Source: Catenulispora sp. EB89 | GTDB taxonomy: Bacteria; Actinomycetota; Actinomycetes; Streptomycetales; Catenulisporaceae | Reading direction: 5' to 3' | Assembly (NCBI RefSeq): GCF_041261445.1 | Contig: NZ_JBGCCU010000018.1 | Coordinates: forward strand, 124,001 to 188,000 | DNA length: 64,000 bases | Shown: one piece after another, positions 16,877 through 25,555 of the stretch | Numbering within the stretch: the stretch's first letter is position 1 | Layout: each line of letters opens with the position of its first letter | Program-made: the position numbers and the translations under genes | The notes under the pieces: generated by a model | What the model saw: only the letters and a program-made list of their open reading frames with translations | Told to the model about the DNA's origin: nothing | Database searches by the model: none

Positions 16877-19612
16877 TCAGCCGGCGCCGAAGCAAGTGAA
16901 GGCGGCCATCGGGTTGGGCCCGGTCGCGGCGGCGAGAGCCTGGGACGGCGTGCTCCCGGCGAGGAGATGGCGGTGGTAGGCGGCCATCACCTCGGCGGTG
17001 GCGGCGTCGCCGACGGGGGCCGACGCCGCGACGACAGTCGAGCTGCCCAGGTGGAGCAGGGTGGTCACCAGGCCGAGGGGTTCCTCGCCCGGACGCATCG
17101 AGACGTGGCCGACGTCGCAGGCCGACAGGACGACGTGGCGCGGGGCGGCGTCGAGGTGGAGCAGGTCGTAGGCCATCAGGGGGCCGTCCGCCAGTTCGAG
17201 GCGGGAGAACAGGACGTTGTCCGGTTCGTGGCGGCCGTGGACGGCGAGGTGGGCCATCGGGGCGCCGTCGAGGGCCCGGAGGGTCGCCTGGACGGTGGCG
17301 TGGGCGCCGTCCAGCGTGGTGGAGTCCGGGTACTGCGACGCGATGGCGTTCAGTTCGCGGGTCGCCTCGCGCAGCCCGGGGCCGGCGATGAGGGTGAGGG
17401 CGAGGTGGTTCCGGGCGGTCGCGGCAGCCGCGTCGTCGGCATGGCGTGTCGCAGTGTTCGATGCCGCCGGCGCGCTCACGGCTCTGGCCCGATGAGCCGC
17501 GAGCCAACTCGTCGCCGACGGCGCGACCGTCAGCGGACGTCCACGAAGCGCGGGGAGCAGTTGCCAGGGCAGCGCGGCCAGCGGTCCGCAGGGAACGACG
17601 ACCAGTTCGCGGTCGCCGATCAGCCCGAGCATCGTCGGTCCGAACAGCCGCGCGTCCAGCTGCGTCGCGTGCGCGGTGAGCGCCTCGGTGACCGCCTTCT
17701 CCATCCGGCTGGGCAGGAGCCTTCCGACCAGCGCGGTGATGTCCGCACGCAGCCGCCGAGCCGTCTCGTACGTCTCGGCCGCGCCGCCCAGCGGCAGCAC
17801 CCGGCGCTCGGTGTCGGTGACCACGAGGCCGAAGAGCGTCCCGCCCTGCCGGAAAAGGCTTATCAGGGCTTGTCTGGACGGCGCCAGGGCCGCGGCCGTC
17901 TCGTCCAGACCCGCCACCTTGCCGGACGAACCCGCGCCCGGACTCGGCCACGCGCTCTGCCGGATCCGCCGTTCGAGGGCGGTTCGGCGGCCGTTGAACG
18001 CCGGATCAGCCGGGGTGCCCGCCATCACGGCCGTCCGTCGCCCGAATTCGAGCTGCCGGAGTTCGGCCACCGCGGCAGCGACCTCGGGGTCCGTCGCAGG
18101 ACGCACCGGCTTTATCCGCAGTGCCTGCGCCCGGGACAGCTCCGACCAGGTGAAGACCTCGGCGGCCTTGCCGTCCACCAGGCTCAGGGCCAGGCCCGCC
18201 GCCGCGACCTCGACGCCGAGCGCCGCGGTGCCGGTCTGGAGGTCGACGCTGCCCAGCCGCGAACGGTGCCGTGACAGGACGGCCAGGCCGGAGCGGAGCG
18301 TGCGTAGCGCCGTTTCCCGCTCGCCGGCTGCCGATGACAGCTCCGCGAGGGTCAGGTATCGCAGCATCCGTACATCCAGCGGGACGGCTCTGCCGGGAGT
18401 CCTGAGCGTTCGTGCGCGACGAGCGGCCTCGGCGACGCGGTCGGCAGCGACGAGCGCCCTGATGCCGAGCAGTTCGGCGGCTGTCGCGTCGTGGCCCAGG
18501 CCCAACTCGCGAAGGCGTCCGGCCAGATCGAAGGCGCGGGCCGCGAGTCGGGCCGGCGACCTGGAGGTGACCGATTCTGCGAAAGCCGCCGACGCGACGC
18601 CCGCCACATCGCCGGCCACACTGCCTCCGCCGGCGACCGACGTGCCAGAGAACACAGTGAGCTGATAAGCGGCCTGAAGCGCGATCAGCTCGGCGGCGGC
18701 CGCACCCGAGGCGTTGCCACGCCGCCTGAATCCCGCACGAGCCGATCGAGCCCACTCTCGCGCCGCCCTGGCGTCTCCGGCGAGCAGCGACGCCTCAGCA
18801 CGCACCGCCTCGGCCTCGGCCCGGTCCTGACTCATCCGCTGGCCCCGGAAGAGCCCGATCGCCGTGTCCAACTCGGCAGCCGCGTCCGTGGCGAGGCCGG
18901 CGAGAAGCAGAGCCCTGGCGATGTCCACGACGGCGACCGGCCGCCACGAAGGACTCAACACCGCGAAACCATCGGCGGCCTCCCCGATCGTCCGCAGTGC
19001 GGCCGGCACGTCGCCGACGATGAGGTCGCAGCATCCGAGGTTGTGCAGAGCCTTCACCGCCAGGAGCGGCCGGTCGGCCGCCCGCGCCAGTTCCAGGCAG
19101 CGTTCTGAGTCGGACCGTGCGCCGGCGAAGGCGCCCGTCTCCATCCGCGCGACGGTCCGGTTGAGCAGCACCCGGGCCATCTCCACCGGCTCCCGCTCGG
19201 CGTCGATCAGCCCGACGGCCAGGTCGAAATCCGCGAGCGCCGCCCGCGCCCGGCCGGTCCGGAGCAGCAGCAGCCCCCGCTGGCCGAAGAACTTGCCGCG
19301 GTCGGCGGACGCCACCAGCGGCTCGCACCGCACGAGCAGCGCGAACCCCAGCGACGTGCGGCCCTGCTCCGCTTCGGCGTGTGCCAGGCTGGTGAGGATC
19401 CTCGCGGCGACGACGTCGCGGTCGGGTGAGGGGGCTGATTCCCATGCCGCCACCGGTCGGGCGCCGAGCGGGACGCCGAGCAGCCGCAACGCCTTGCGCA
19501 GATGACGCGCCGCCACCGCAGGCCGGCCGAGGGCGGCCGCCTCGACGCCGAGCCGGTGCAGTCGACCCGCCTCGACCAGCGCCGACGGCCTCGCACGGAG
19601 CGCATCAGTCAT
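16877..19612 (-). CDS. TPR-CHAT caspase-like peptidase protein
   Basis: A 911-residue protein. Residues 1 to about 480 are helical repeats of TPR type (for example LGVEAAALGRPAVAARHLRKAL, ALHNLGCCDLIVGDVPAALRTIGEA). The C-terminal third is a CHAT domain: the catalytic histidine lies in HLAVHGRHE (H792) and the cysteine in HVVLSACDVG (C832), followed by the family signature EEPLGLVTTLLHLGSSTVVA and the ending NPMAAFTCFGAG. CHAT proteins are caspase/separase-fold cysteine peptidases that act in bacterial conflict or regulated proteolysis. It is the last gene of the operon S8 peptidase - sigma factor - accessory protein - CHAT, 29 bases after its neighbour. It has no signal or membrane segment, so it is cytoplasmic. 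The natural substrate is unknown. Confidence 0.9.
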   Translation of the reverse strand: MTDALRARPSALVEAGRLHRLGVEAAALGRPAVAARHLRKALRLLGVPLGARPVAAWESAPSPDRDVVAARILTSLAHAEAEQGRTSLGFALLVRCEPLVASADRGKFFGQRGLLLLRTGRARAALADFDLAVGLIDAEREPVEMARVLLNRTVARMETGAFAGARSDSERCLELARAADRPLLAVKALHNLGCCDLIVGDVPAALRTIGEAADGFAVLSPSWRPVAVVDIARALLLAGLATDAAAELDTAIGLFRGQRMSQDRAEAEAVRAEASLLAGDARAAREWARSARAGFRRRGNASGAAAAELIALQAAYQLTVFSGTSVAGGGSVAGDVAGVASAAFAESVTSRSPARLAARAFDLAGRLRELGLGHDATAAELLGIRALVAADRVAEAARRARTLRTPGRAVPLDVRMLRYLTLAELSSAAGERETALRTLRSGLAVLSRHRSRLGSVDLQTGTAALGVEVAAAGLALSLVDGKAAEVFTWSELSRAQALRIKPVRPATDPEVAAAVAELRQLEFGRRTAVMAGTPADPAFNGRRTALERRIRQSAWPSPGAGSSGKVAGLDETAAALAPSRQALISLFRQGGTLFGLVVTDTERRVLPLGGAAETYETARRLRADITALVGRLLPSRMEKAVTEALTAHATQLDARLFGPTMLGLIGDRELVVVPCGPLAALPWQLLPALRGRPLTVAPSATSWLAAHRARAVSAPAASNTATRHADDAAAATARNHLALTLIAGPGLREATRELNAIASQYPDSTTLDGAHATVQATLRALDGAPMAHLAVHGRHEPDNVLFSRLELADGPLMAYDLLHLDAAPRHVVLSACDVGHVSMRPGEEPLGLVTTLLHLGSSTVVAASAPVGDAATAEVMAAYHRHLLAGSTPSQALAAATGPNPMAAFTCFGAG

Positions 19613-19641
19613 AGCTCGGTCTTGCTCCGTCCATCACTCGG

Positions 19642-20148
19642 TCAAAGTACGACGGCCGGGGTCACCACCGTACGCCCGCCAGCCGGCGATGCGCCGTCCT
19701 CCGCCTCCACGGCGATCTGAACGAGACCGTGCGGGACGTCCACCAAGACGAATCGGCCGAGCTCGTCGGACGACGTGTGGAAGTCCTTCTCCCCGGTCCG
19801 CAGCCGCACATGGTGCACGGCCGGCGGGGCGAGCCACCCGTCGACCCGCATGGTGTCGCCGGACGGACTCACCTGCACCACGATGGTGAGGCTCTCGCTG
19901 TCGAACGTTATCGTCCGGCTCTGCTCGGTGCCTCGGACGCCGACCGCTTCGAGGCTGGACGCCTCCAGCCGGGCGATCTCGTCCTCCAGGCCCGCGAGGT
20001 CCAGGGCGAAGGCGACGCGGGTGAGGAGTCCGGCGGGCACCGGGTCGGCGTCCTCGTACAGGGCTCTGACATCGCCGAGGATCGCCAGGTCGATCTCGTC
20101 GATCGGGTCGTCCGCGCCGGCGGGCCTCGGCTCCTCGGTCAGGGACAC
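19642..20148 (-). CDS. Small accessory protein of the sigma-CHAT operon (carboxypeptidase-regulatory-like)
   Basis: A 168-residue protein with a helical acidic N-terminus (IDEIDLAILGDVRALYEDADPVP, LLTRVAFALDLAGLEDEIARLE) and a beta-rich C-terminus (ESLTIVVQVSPSGDTMRVDGWL, EKDFHTSSDELGRFVLVDVP) that reads like a transthyretin/carboxypeptidase-regulatory-type fold. GTG 20148 is chosen because GGAG lies 7 bases upstream and it overlaps the sigma stop by 10 bases; an ATG at 20202 would overlap the sigma gene by 64 bases. I infer that it pairs with the sigma factor or CHAT protein, for example as an anti-sigma or adaptor, from position only. Confidence 0.75.
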   Translation of the reverse strand: MSLTEEPRPAGADDPIDEIDLAILGDVRALYEDADPVPAGLLTRVAFALDLAGLEDEIARLEASSLEAVGVRGTEQSRTITFDSESLTIVVQVSPSGDTMRVDGWLAPPAVHHVRLRTGEKDFHTSSDELGRFVLVDVPHGLVQIAVEAEDGASPAGGRTVVTPAVVL

Positions 20149-20918
20149 AGGGCGCTCCAGCGGGTGTCGGCCAGGAGGATGGCTCTGAGTTTGGCCAGAC
20201 ATCGCCCGCGATTCGGGCCGACGGAGCCGCGCGGCATCCCCAGCGACTGCGCGACCGCGTCGTAGTTGGGGCGGTCGGTGACGGCCAACAGCCGCAGCAG
20301 CTCGGCGCAGCGCGGGGTCAGCCGCTCCAGGGCCTCGCGCACGAACCGCAGCCGCTCCTCGGCGATCACCCGCTCCTCGGCCGGCTCGGCGGGGTCGACG
20401 AGTCCGGCCAGCTCCTCCGCGCCGATCGACCGGGTGCGGTCCAGGGATTTGCCCAGCCGCCACGATTCGCGCTTCGTCGCCGTCACCAGCCAGCCGATCA
20501 GCGCGGCCGGCGTCTCGATGTGCGCCAGGCGCGCGACCAGGCTGAGCCACACCGACTGCACGACGTCCTCGGCGTCGTTGTGGACGAGCCCTTGGCCGCG
20601 CGCGATGTGCCAAAGCAGGGGCGTCAGCTCGGCGACAATCTCGTGCAGGCCTTCGCGGTCGCCGGCCTGTGCTCGGCTGAGGAGACCGCCCAGGCGCTCG
20701 GCGCGATCCTGGGCCGGCTCGGTTTTCGCGTTGCCATCCGCCTGTCGCACTTTGTCTGAATACCCTGATTCGCCTGTCAGTGTTGTCAGGCCTGCCTGAC
20801 TCTGACTGGTCTGGCTCGCGTCGGTCGTCTGGCCCGTCTGGCCCGTCCGGCCCACTTCGGCCGCCGCACCCGCGCCGGTGCCCGTGCCGATCCCGTCGGG
20901 AGCAGTCCGTATCGTCAC
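20139..20918 (-). CDS. ECF-type RNA polymerase sigma factor
   Basis: A 259-residue sigma-70 family protein. After a low-complexity Gly/Thr/Gln N-terminus (about 75 residues), region 2 is seen as IVAELTPLLWHIARGQGLVHNDAEDVVQSVWLSL. Region 4 is seen as ALERLTPRCAELLRLLAVTDRPNYDAVAQSLGMPRGSVGPNRGRCLAKLRAIL, where GSVGPNRGRCLAKLR is the recognition helix typical of this actinomycete subgroup. It starts 4 bases after the S8 peptidase gene ends and overlaps the next gene. It probably directs transcription in response to a signal processed by the peptidase or CHAT partner; that link is inference. Confidence 0.9.
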   Translation of the reverse strand: MTIRTAPDGIGTGTGAGAAAEVGRTGQTGQTTDASQTSQSQAGLTTLTGESGYSDKVRQADGNAKTEPAQDRAERLGGLLSRAQAGDREGLHEIVAELTPLLWHIARGQGLVHNDAEDVVQSVWLSLVARLAHIETPAALIGWLVTATKRESWRLGKSLDRTRSIGAEELAGLVDPAEPAEERVIAEERLRFVREALERLTPRCAELLRLLAVTDRPNYDAVAQSLGMPRGSVGPNRGRCLAKLRAILLADTRWSALCP

Positions 20919-20922
20919 GCGA

Positions 20923-22608
20923 TCACCCGCCGACCGTGCGCAGGGCTCGCGCGCCCCGGGTGATCGCGTGCGAGGCGTCGAGATGCTCCATGCCCACCGC
21001 CGGATCGCGCTCGGCTTCGAACAGCACCGCGGCGGCGAGGGCTGCCGCCACCAGCGGCGCGGAGAACGAAGTCCCGCTCCACGTCGCGAAGCCGGACCGG
21101 AAGTCGTCGGGATCTATCGTCTCGCGGCGCTGCGGCAGTCCGGGCCCGTTGACCTCGGCGAGGGAGTTGAGCGCGCCCTCGCTGCCGTCGTACGTCGTCG
21201 GATACGTGCTGATCACCGCCGCACCGGTGGCCCAGCAGCGCACCCACGGGCCGTCATTGCTGAAGAAGGCCTTGCTGCCGTTGGGGTTCAGCGCTCCGAC
21301 GCTGAGTACGACGGGGACGTTGCCGGCGCCCGGCGGCAGCGCGGCCGGGTAGCAGGGGCGGTCCGTCGAGTCGTTCCCGGCCGAGGCCACGACCAACACG
21401 CCGCATTCCGCGAGCTGGCCGATGATCGAAGCGAGCTGCGAGGTGTAGGCGACGTCGTCCGCGTTCTCCGAGTAGTAGCCGGCGGACAGCGAGACCACGT
21501 CGACGAACCGCTCGGGGTCCCCCTCGCCGGCCTGCGCGTAGCGGACCTGAGCCAGCAGTTCCGCGAACGCCACCAGCAGATCGTTCTCGTAGACGACGCC
21601 GTCGTCGTGCATGAGCCGGATGCTCCGCACCCGGGCGTCGGGCGCGGCCTGGCGGATGATGCCCGCGATGAATGTCCCGTGCCCGGAATGGGTGTCCAGC
21701 TCGCCGAGCAGTGGCGTGTCGTAGACGGGGCCCTCCACCGGATCCGGCAGCGGCTCGGGCACGTCGGCAGCGGCCTCGGCGGCGACGAGCAACGCCTGGA
21801 TCGCCGGATCCACCAGCACGAAGCCGTCGTCGTAGAGGTCTGAGGAGTAGTCGAGCCACGGGTGCGGCCCGATCCCGGTGTCCAGGACGGCGACCGTCGG
21901 CCGCCGGCCGCCGAGCTGGCTCAGGGTTCGACGACGCGGCGCGGGCGCGATCACGTCGACCGGCGCGCGGCCGCCGCTCCCAGCCCGCGAGTACGACCAG
22001 CCGCCGCTGTGGCCCTCGGTGGACGGCTGCCCCTCAGTGGCGGGATGCCCCTCGGTCGACGGATCGCCGACCAACGACACCGCGCCGACCAGCAGGTGTT
22101 CCAGCTCGATCCGGCTGACGGCATCCCGCAGATCCGGCTCGGCGAGCACGGCGGCGCGCAGCGTCTGCAACGCCAGCCACGCGTCGACGGACCGCGCGAG
22201 GGCCCCCGCGACCACCTCGATCCGCACCCGCCGATGGACGTCAGGGTAGTGGGGCTGGTGGCGCCGCAGCACATCGGGCACCGCGTGGGCCAGCGGCCGG
22301 ACCCGCTCGAAGGCCAGACGGTAGCCGACCGCGGCCAGGACCTCGTTGAGCCGCGCCAGGACCAGGCGGTTCCCCGGCTCGAAGAAGCTGTTCGGCACCT
22401 GCAGCACAGCACTGCGATAGATCGTCGAAAGCGGAGTCGGCGCCCCGGCGAACGTGACGGCCGTGGTCGGGCGCAGAATCCTGGCCCCGTGGCGGTCCAG
22501 CACGTCCTGAGGCAGCCAGACCGGGTCCGTCGGCCCGGACCACGTCCTCGTCCGAAGACTCCCCAACCGCCCCCGACGATCCTGATCGCGGCGAAAACTG
22601 ATCACCAT
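20923..22608 (-). CDS. Cytoplasmic S8 (subtilisin-like) serine peptidase
   Basis: A 561-residue protein with a complete catalytic triad: Asp243 in VAVLDTGIGPHPW, His310 in HSGHGTFIAGI, and Ser514 in WSGTSFSAPLVAAALA. The oxyanion Asn lies in VVASAGNDSTDRP. Residues 1 to about 190 are an unassigned helical domain. A linker with a repeated PSTEGHPATEGQPSTEG motif (about 205-225) precedes the catalytic domain. There is no signal peptide, so unlike secreted subtilases it should act inside the cell. It is first in the operon with a sigma factor and a CHAT protease. Start at ATG 22608 (MVISFRRDQD). The promoter should lie in 22609-22750, but no clear consensus was seen. Confidence 0.9.
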   Translation of the reverse strand: MVISFRRDQDRRGRLGSLRTRTWSGPTDPVWLPQDVLDRHGARILRPTTAVTFAGAPTPLSTIYRSAVLQVPNSFFEPGNRLVLARLNEVLAAVGYRLAFERVRPLAHAVPDVLRRHQPHYPDVHRRVRIEVVAGALARSVDAWLALQTLRAAVLAEPDLRDAVSRIELEHLLVGAVSLVGDPSTEGHPATEGQPSTEGHSGGWSYSRAGSGGRAPVDVIAPAPRRRTLSQLGGRRPTVAVLDTGIGPHPWLDYSSDLYDDGFVLVDPAIQALLVAAEAAADVPEPLPDPVEGPVYDTPLLGELDTHSGHGTFIAGIIRQAAPDARVRSIRLMHDDGVVYENDLLVAFAELLAQVRYAQAGEGDPERFVDVVSLSAGYYSENADDVAYTSQLASIIGQLAECGVLVVASAGNDSTDRPCYPAALPPGAGNVPVVLSVGALNPNGSKAFFSNDGPWVRCWATGAAVISTYPTTYDGSEGALNSLAEVNGPGLPQRRETIDPDDFRSGFATWSGTSFSAPLVAAALAAAVLFEAERDPAVGMEHLDASHAITRGARALRTVGG

Positions 22609-23004
22609 CTGCGCGCCACCCTCCAGCCGACCGCCCGAGCCCTACAGCGTCAGTAACAGAGTGCACCAAGGGGCCCGGGAGATACCGGCGGACCGCGAAC
22701 TAGATCGCTTTATCCGTAGCACGAAACGCCCAGGTCGGGCCTCGCGGCCGCCGAACATTCGGCGCCCGTGGATCCGGTGTCCGCCGCAACGCCGCTACCG
22801 CCAGTAGAGGTATGCGCTCCGTCCGGTGCCGGTGCCGGTGCACTTGCGTACTCGCGGCGAGCAGACGACGCTGCGTGGCGCCGCTAGCCGCGCTGCAACC
22901 GCAACCCCGAACTGGCAAACGATGCGGACGGCTGCCCCACTTGACCAGCGGTCGATGCCTGGCTCGCGCTGCTCCGCGCGTAACGACGCGGCGGACCACG
23001 TTGA
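22609..23004. other. Intergenic region upstream of the S8 operon
   Basis: About 400 bases lie between the leftward S8 gene and the IS fragment. No reading frame here has recognisable protein sequence. It must contain the promoter of the S8-sigma-CHAT operon. The part next to the IS fragment (about 22800-23004) may be scrambled IS flank. Confidence 0.5.
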
Positions 23005-23367
23005 GATACTCGCGCTTGGGGCCACCGAAGAATTCAGGGCGAGCTACACCGTCTGGGCCACCGCGTCGGCGGAGACACGATCCGTAGGATCCTGAAGCAG
23101 CGCGGGATCCCACCCGCGCCGATGCGTGCCGACACCGCGTGGCGGACCTTCCTCACGGCACAAGCGCACGGGACCTTGGCCACCGATCTGTTCCCCGTCG
23201 ACACGGTCACGCTCGAGCGGCTCTACGTCCTGTTCGTGACGGAGGCGAAGACGCGCCACGTGCACATCTTGGGCGTAGCCGCGCATCCGACCGGCCAGTG
23301 GGTCGCCCAGCAGGCCCGGCAACCCATGGCCACGCTGGAAAGCCGAACGAATGATCTCCGATTTCTG
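23005..23367 (+). pseudogene. Truncated IS transposase (integrase-core) fragment
   Basis: The plus-strand frame from about 23011 reads [20 protein letters not shown], then [55 protein letters not shown] and [20 protein letters not shown], ending near NDLRFL. This is the rve/DDE integrase core common in actinomycete IS elements (first catalytic Asp near DLFPVDTVT). A stop lies just upstream (23002-23004), the N-terminal helix-turn-helix is missing, and the second and third catalytic residues are lost. No terminal repeats were found. Its antisense strand supplies the altered C-terminus of the SARP gene. Confidence 0.85.
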
Positions 23368-25431
23368 AGGCACCAGGTCCAGGTGTCTGCGCAGCGGGGG
23401 GAGCAGCCGCGTCGCCTTGTCGGCGCTGTGCAGGTGCCAATTCAGCATTCTGTCTAGGGCTGTGGTGCGCTCCTGCTCCGACAGATCGTCCTCGGCGCAG
23501 GTCTCGGCGTAGTCGCGCATGAGATCATGCAGCCGGTAGCGGTCGGCGACCCGGCTTTCGAGCAGCTGCGCGTCGACGAGCGCCTCCAGTGCCTTCTCGG
23601 CCTGCACGCTGGACACACCCAGCAGCGCTGCCGCGGCCTCCAGACTGAGATCGGGCGCCACCCACAAGCCCAGAAGGGGAAACGCTCTGGCCGCCGCCTT
23701 GTCCGACCGGGACGAGGATGCCCGCAGCGCGTCGTAACTGGCCTGGAAGCTCGCCCGCACGGCGGCGTCCTCGACCTCCAGCTCGTCCAGCCGATGCGCG
23801 CCGGCCAGCCGGTCGGCCAGATCCCGCAAGCTCCAGGACGGCCGCGCCGCCAGCCGCGACCCGGTGATCCGGATCGCCAGCGGAAGACCGGCGCAGGAGG
23901 CCAGAATCCTCGCTGCCGCCTCGGGTTCGGCGGCCATCCGCTCGGCGCCGATCATCGAGGTCAACAGCGCGCGGGCCTCTCGCTCCTGGAAACCGCCGAG
24001 GTCGAACCGGACCGCCCCCGGGAGCGAGGCGAGCCGGGACCGGCTGCTGACCAGCACGCCGCACCCCTCCGAGCCGGGCAGCAGCGGACGCACCTGCGCC
24101 GCGTCGCGCGCGTCGTCCAGCACCAGCAGGAACCGCCGCCCGGCCAGAACGCTGCGATACAACGTCGCACGCTGATCCAGCTGCGGCGGCACGGTATCAG
24201 GAGGCACGCCGAGCGCGGTCAGCAGGTCGACGAGGACGTCGGATGGATCGCGCGGTGCGGTGGCGCCGCGCAGCTCGACGTACAACTGCCCGTCCGGGAA
24301 GTCCTGACGCCACTGATGGGCCGCGTGGACGGCCAGGGCGCTCTTGCCGATGCCGCCCATGCCGGAGATGGTGGAGATCACCACCCTCCCGGCCGTCGAA
24401 CCGCCGGTCATCAGGGTGGTCAGGGCCGCCACCGCCGCCTGCCGGCCGGTGAAGTCCGCGGTGGTCGCGGGCAGTTGGGCCGGGATGATCCGGACCCCTG
24501 CGGCGCTCGGCGGGGTCGCGACCAGCGCCGGGACCGGGACCGGGGCCGAGGCCGGTGCGGGGTTCGCCGTGACCGGAGCGGACTGCGACGCGGGAGGCGG
24601 GGCGGACTCGGCGACGGACCTGTCCGGCCGGTTCCGCACCGACCGCTCGCCGCCGGCAGCCGCGGGCGGCTTCCCGGTCCACGTCAGACTCGGATCGTTC
24701 GCCAGGATCGCGTGATGCAGGGTCCTGAGCCCCTCGCCCGGCTCGATCCCCAGCTCCTCCACCAGCGCCCGCCGCCCGGCCTGGTAGGCGGCCAGCGCGT
24801 CGGCCCGCCGTCCGCAGCGGTGCAGCGCGAGCATCAGGTCGCAGCGTAGCTGCTCGCGCAGCGGCCAGGCCTCGACCAGCGTGCTGAGCTCGCCGACGAT
24901 CCGGGCGTGGTGGCCCAGCGCGAGCCGGGCCGACAGACGCGTGCACCTCGCGTCCAGCCGCATCTCCAGCAGAGGGTTGACGGTCTCGACCGCCAGCAGG
25001 TCGCCCGGCACGTCGCACAGCGGCTCGCCGCGCCAGTCCACCAGCGCCTGCCCGAGCATCTCAGCGGCCTGCAACCACTCGCCGCGCGCGTGCGCGGCCA
25101 TGCCGCCGCGGTACAGGTCGTCGAAGCGCTGGACGTCGAGCTCGCCGGGCTCGACGGTGAACACGTACCCGGGCCGCACGGTCGCGATCCGTGCCGCGAC
25201 CTGTTTGCCCAGGCACTTGCGCAGCCGCACCACCAGCACCTGGAGGGCGTCGCGCGGCCGCTGCGGGGCGTCCGTGCCCCAGATGTGCGCGACCAGCGAG
25301 CCGGCCGAGACGACGGTGTCGGCGTGCACCAGCAGCACCGCGCACAGCGTCCGAAGCCGCCCCTCCGGGATACGGCACGCCTCTCCCTCGTCGTCGAGCA
25401 CTTCGAACGGTCCCAAGAGCCGAAAATCCAT
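23044..25431 (-). CDS. SARP (AfsR-like) regulator, BTAD + NB-ARC, 3' end replaced by IS sequence
   Basis: A 795-residue pathway-type activator gene. The N-terminal DNA-binding domain ([37 protein letters not shown]) and bacterial transcriptional activation domain (to about 255) are intact. A Pro/Ala linker leads to an NB-ARC ATPase: P-loop [47 protein letters not shown] winged-helix part follows ([19 protein letters not shown]). After about residue 687 (LRRHLDLVP) the frame runs antisense through the IS fragment to a stop at 23044, so the usual C-terminal TPR sensor of AfsR-type proteins is lost. ATG 25431 is chosen at MDFRLLG. It is divergent from the biosynthetic operon and is the likely regulator of it, possibly constitutive or inactive. 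Confidence 0.88.
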   Translation of the reverse strand: MDFRLLGPFEVLDDEGEACRIPEGRLRTLCAVLLVHADTVVSAGSLVAHIWGTDAPQRPRDALQVLVVRLRKCLGKQVAARIATVRPGYVFTVEPGELDVQRFDDLYRGGMAAHARGEWLQAAEMLGQALVDWRGEPLCDVPGDLLAVETVNPLLEMRLDARCTRLSARLALGHHARIVGELSTLVEAWPLREQLRCDLMLALHRCGRRADALAAYQAGRRALVEELGIEPGEGLRTLHHAILANDPSLTWTGKPPAAAGGERSVRNRPDRSVAESAPPPASQSAPVTANPAPASAPVPVPALVATPPSAAGVRIIPAQLPATTADFTGRQAAVAALTTLMTGGSTAGRVVISTISGMGGIGKSALAVHAAHQWRQDFPDGQLYVELRGATAPRDPSDVLVDLLTALGVPPDTVPPQLDQRATLYRSVLAGRRFLLVLDDARDAAQVRPLLPGSEGCGVLVSSRSRLASLPGAVRFDLGGFQEREARALLTSMIGAERMAAEPEAAARILASCAGLPLAIRITGSRLAARPSWSLRDLADRLAGAHRLDELEVEDAAVRASFQASYDALRASSSRSDKAAARAFPLLGLWVAPDLSLEAAAALLGVSSVQAEKALEALVDAQLLESRVADRYRLHDLMRDYAETCAEDDLSEQERTTALDRMLNWHLHSADKATRLLPPLRRHLDLVPQKSEIIRSAFQRGHGLPGLLGDPLAGRMRGYAQDVHVARLRLRHEQDVEPLERDRVDGEQIGGQGPVRLCREEGPPRGVGTHRRGWDPALLQDPTDRVSADAVAQTV

Positions 25432-25555
25432 AAGCCAGACCCCGCTGTCCGCCGGTATCGAACGGTCGCAGAAGGCAGAGTGTAGGAGGTTTGAAGGAAC
25501 CGGTCCCCACCCTGTTGTTCGAAACCTGATTCGCCTTCGAACGGGGACCATACCG
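25432..25555. promoter_or_regulatory. Divergent promoter region between SARP gene and hydrazine/NRPS operon
   Basis: 124 bases between divergent starts. GGTCCCC (25502-25508) and GGGGACC (25543-25549) form an inverted repeat. TTCG recurs at 25518, 25530 and 25536, with TTCGAA twice. Repeats of this kind suggest regulator binding, but the 11- or 22-base spacing typical of SARP sites is not evident. The operon start at GTG 25556 has GGGGA 8 bases upstream. Confidence 0.5.

Noticed and set aside
23005..23367. Intact insertion sequence
   Set aside because: Only the integrase core is left; no N-terminal part, no complete catalytic set and no terminal inverted repeats were found.
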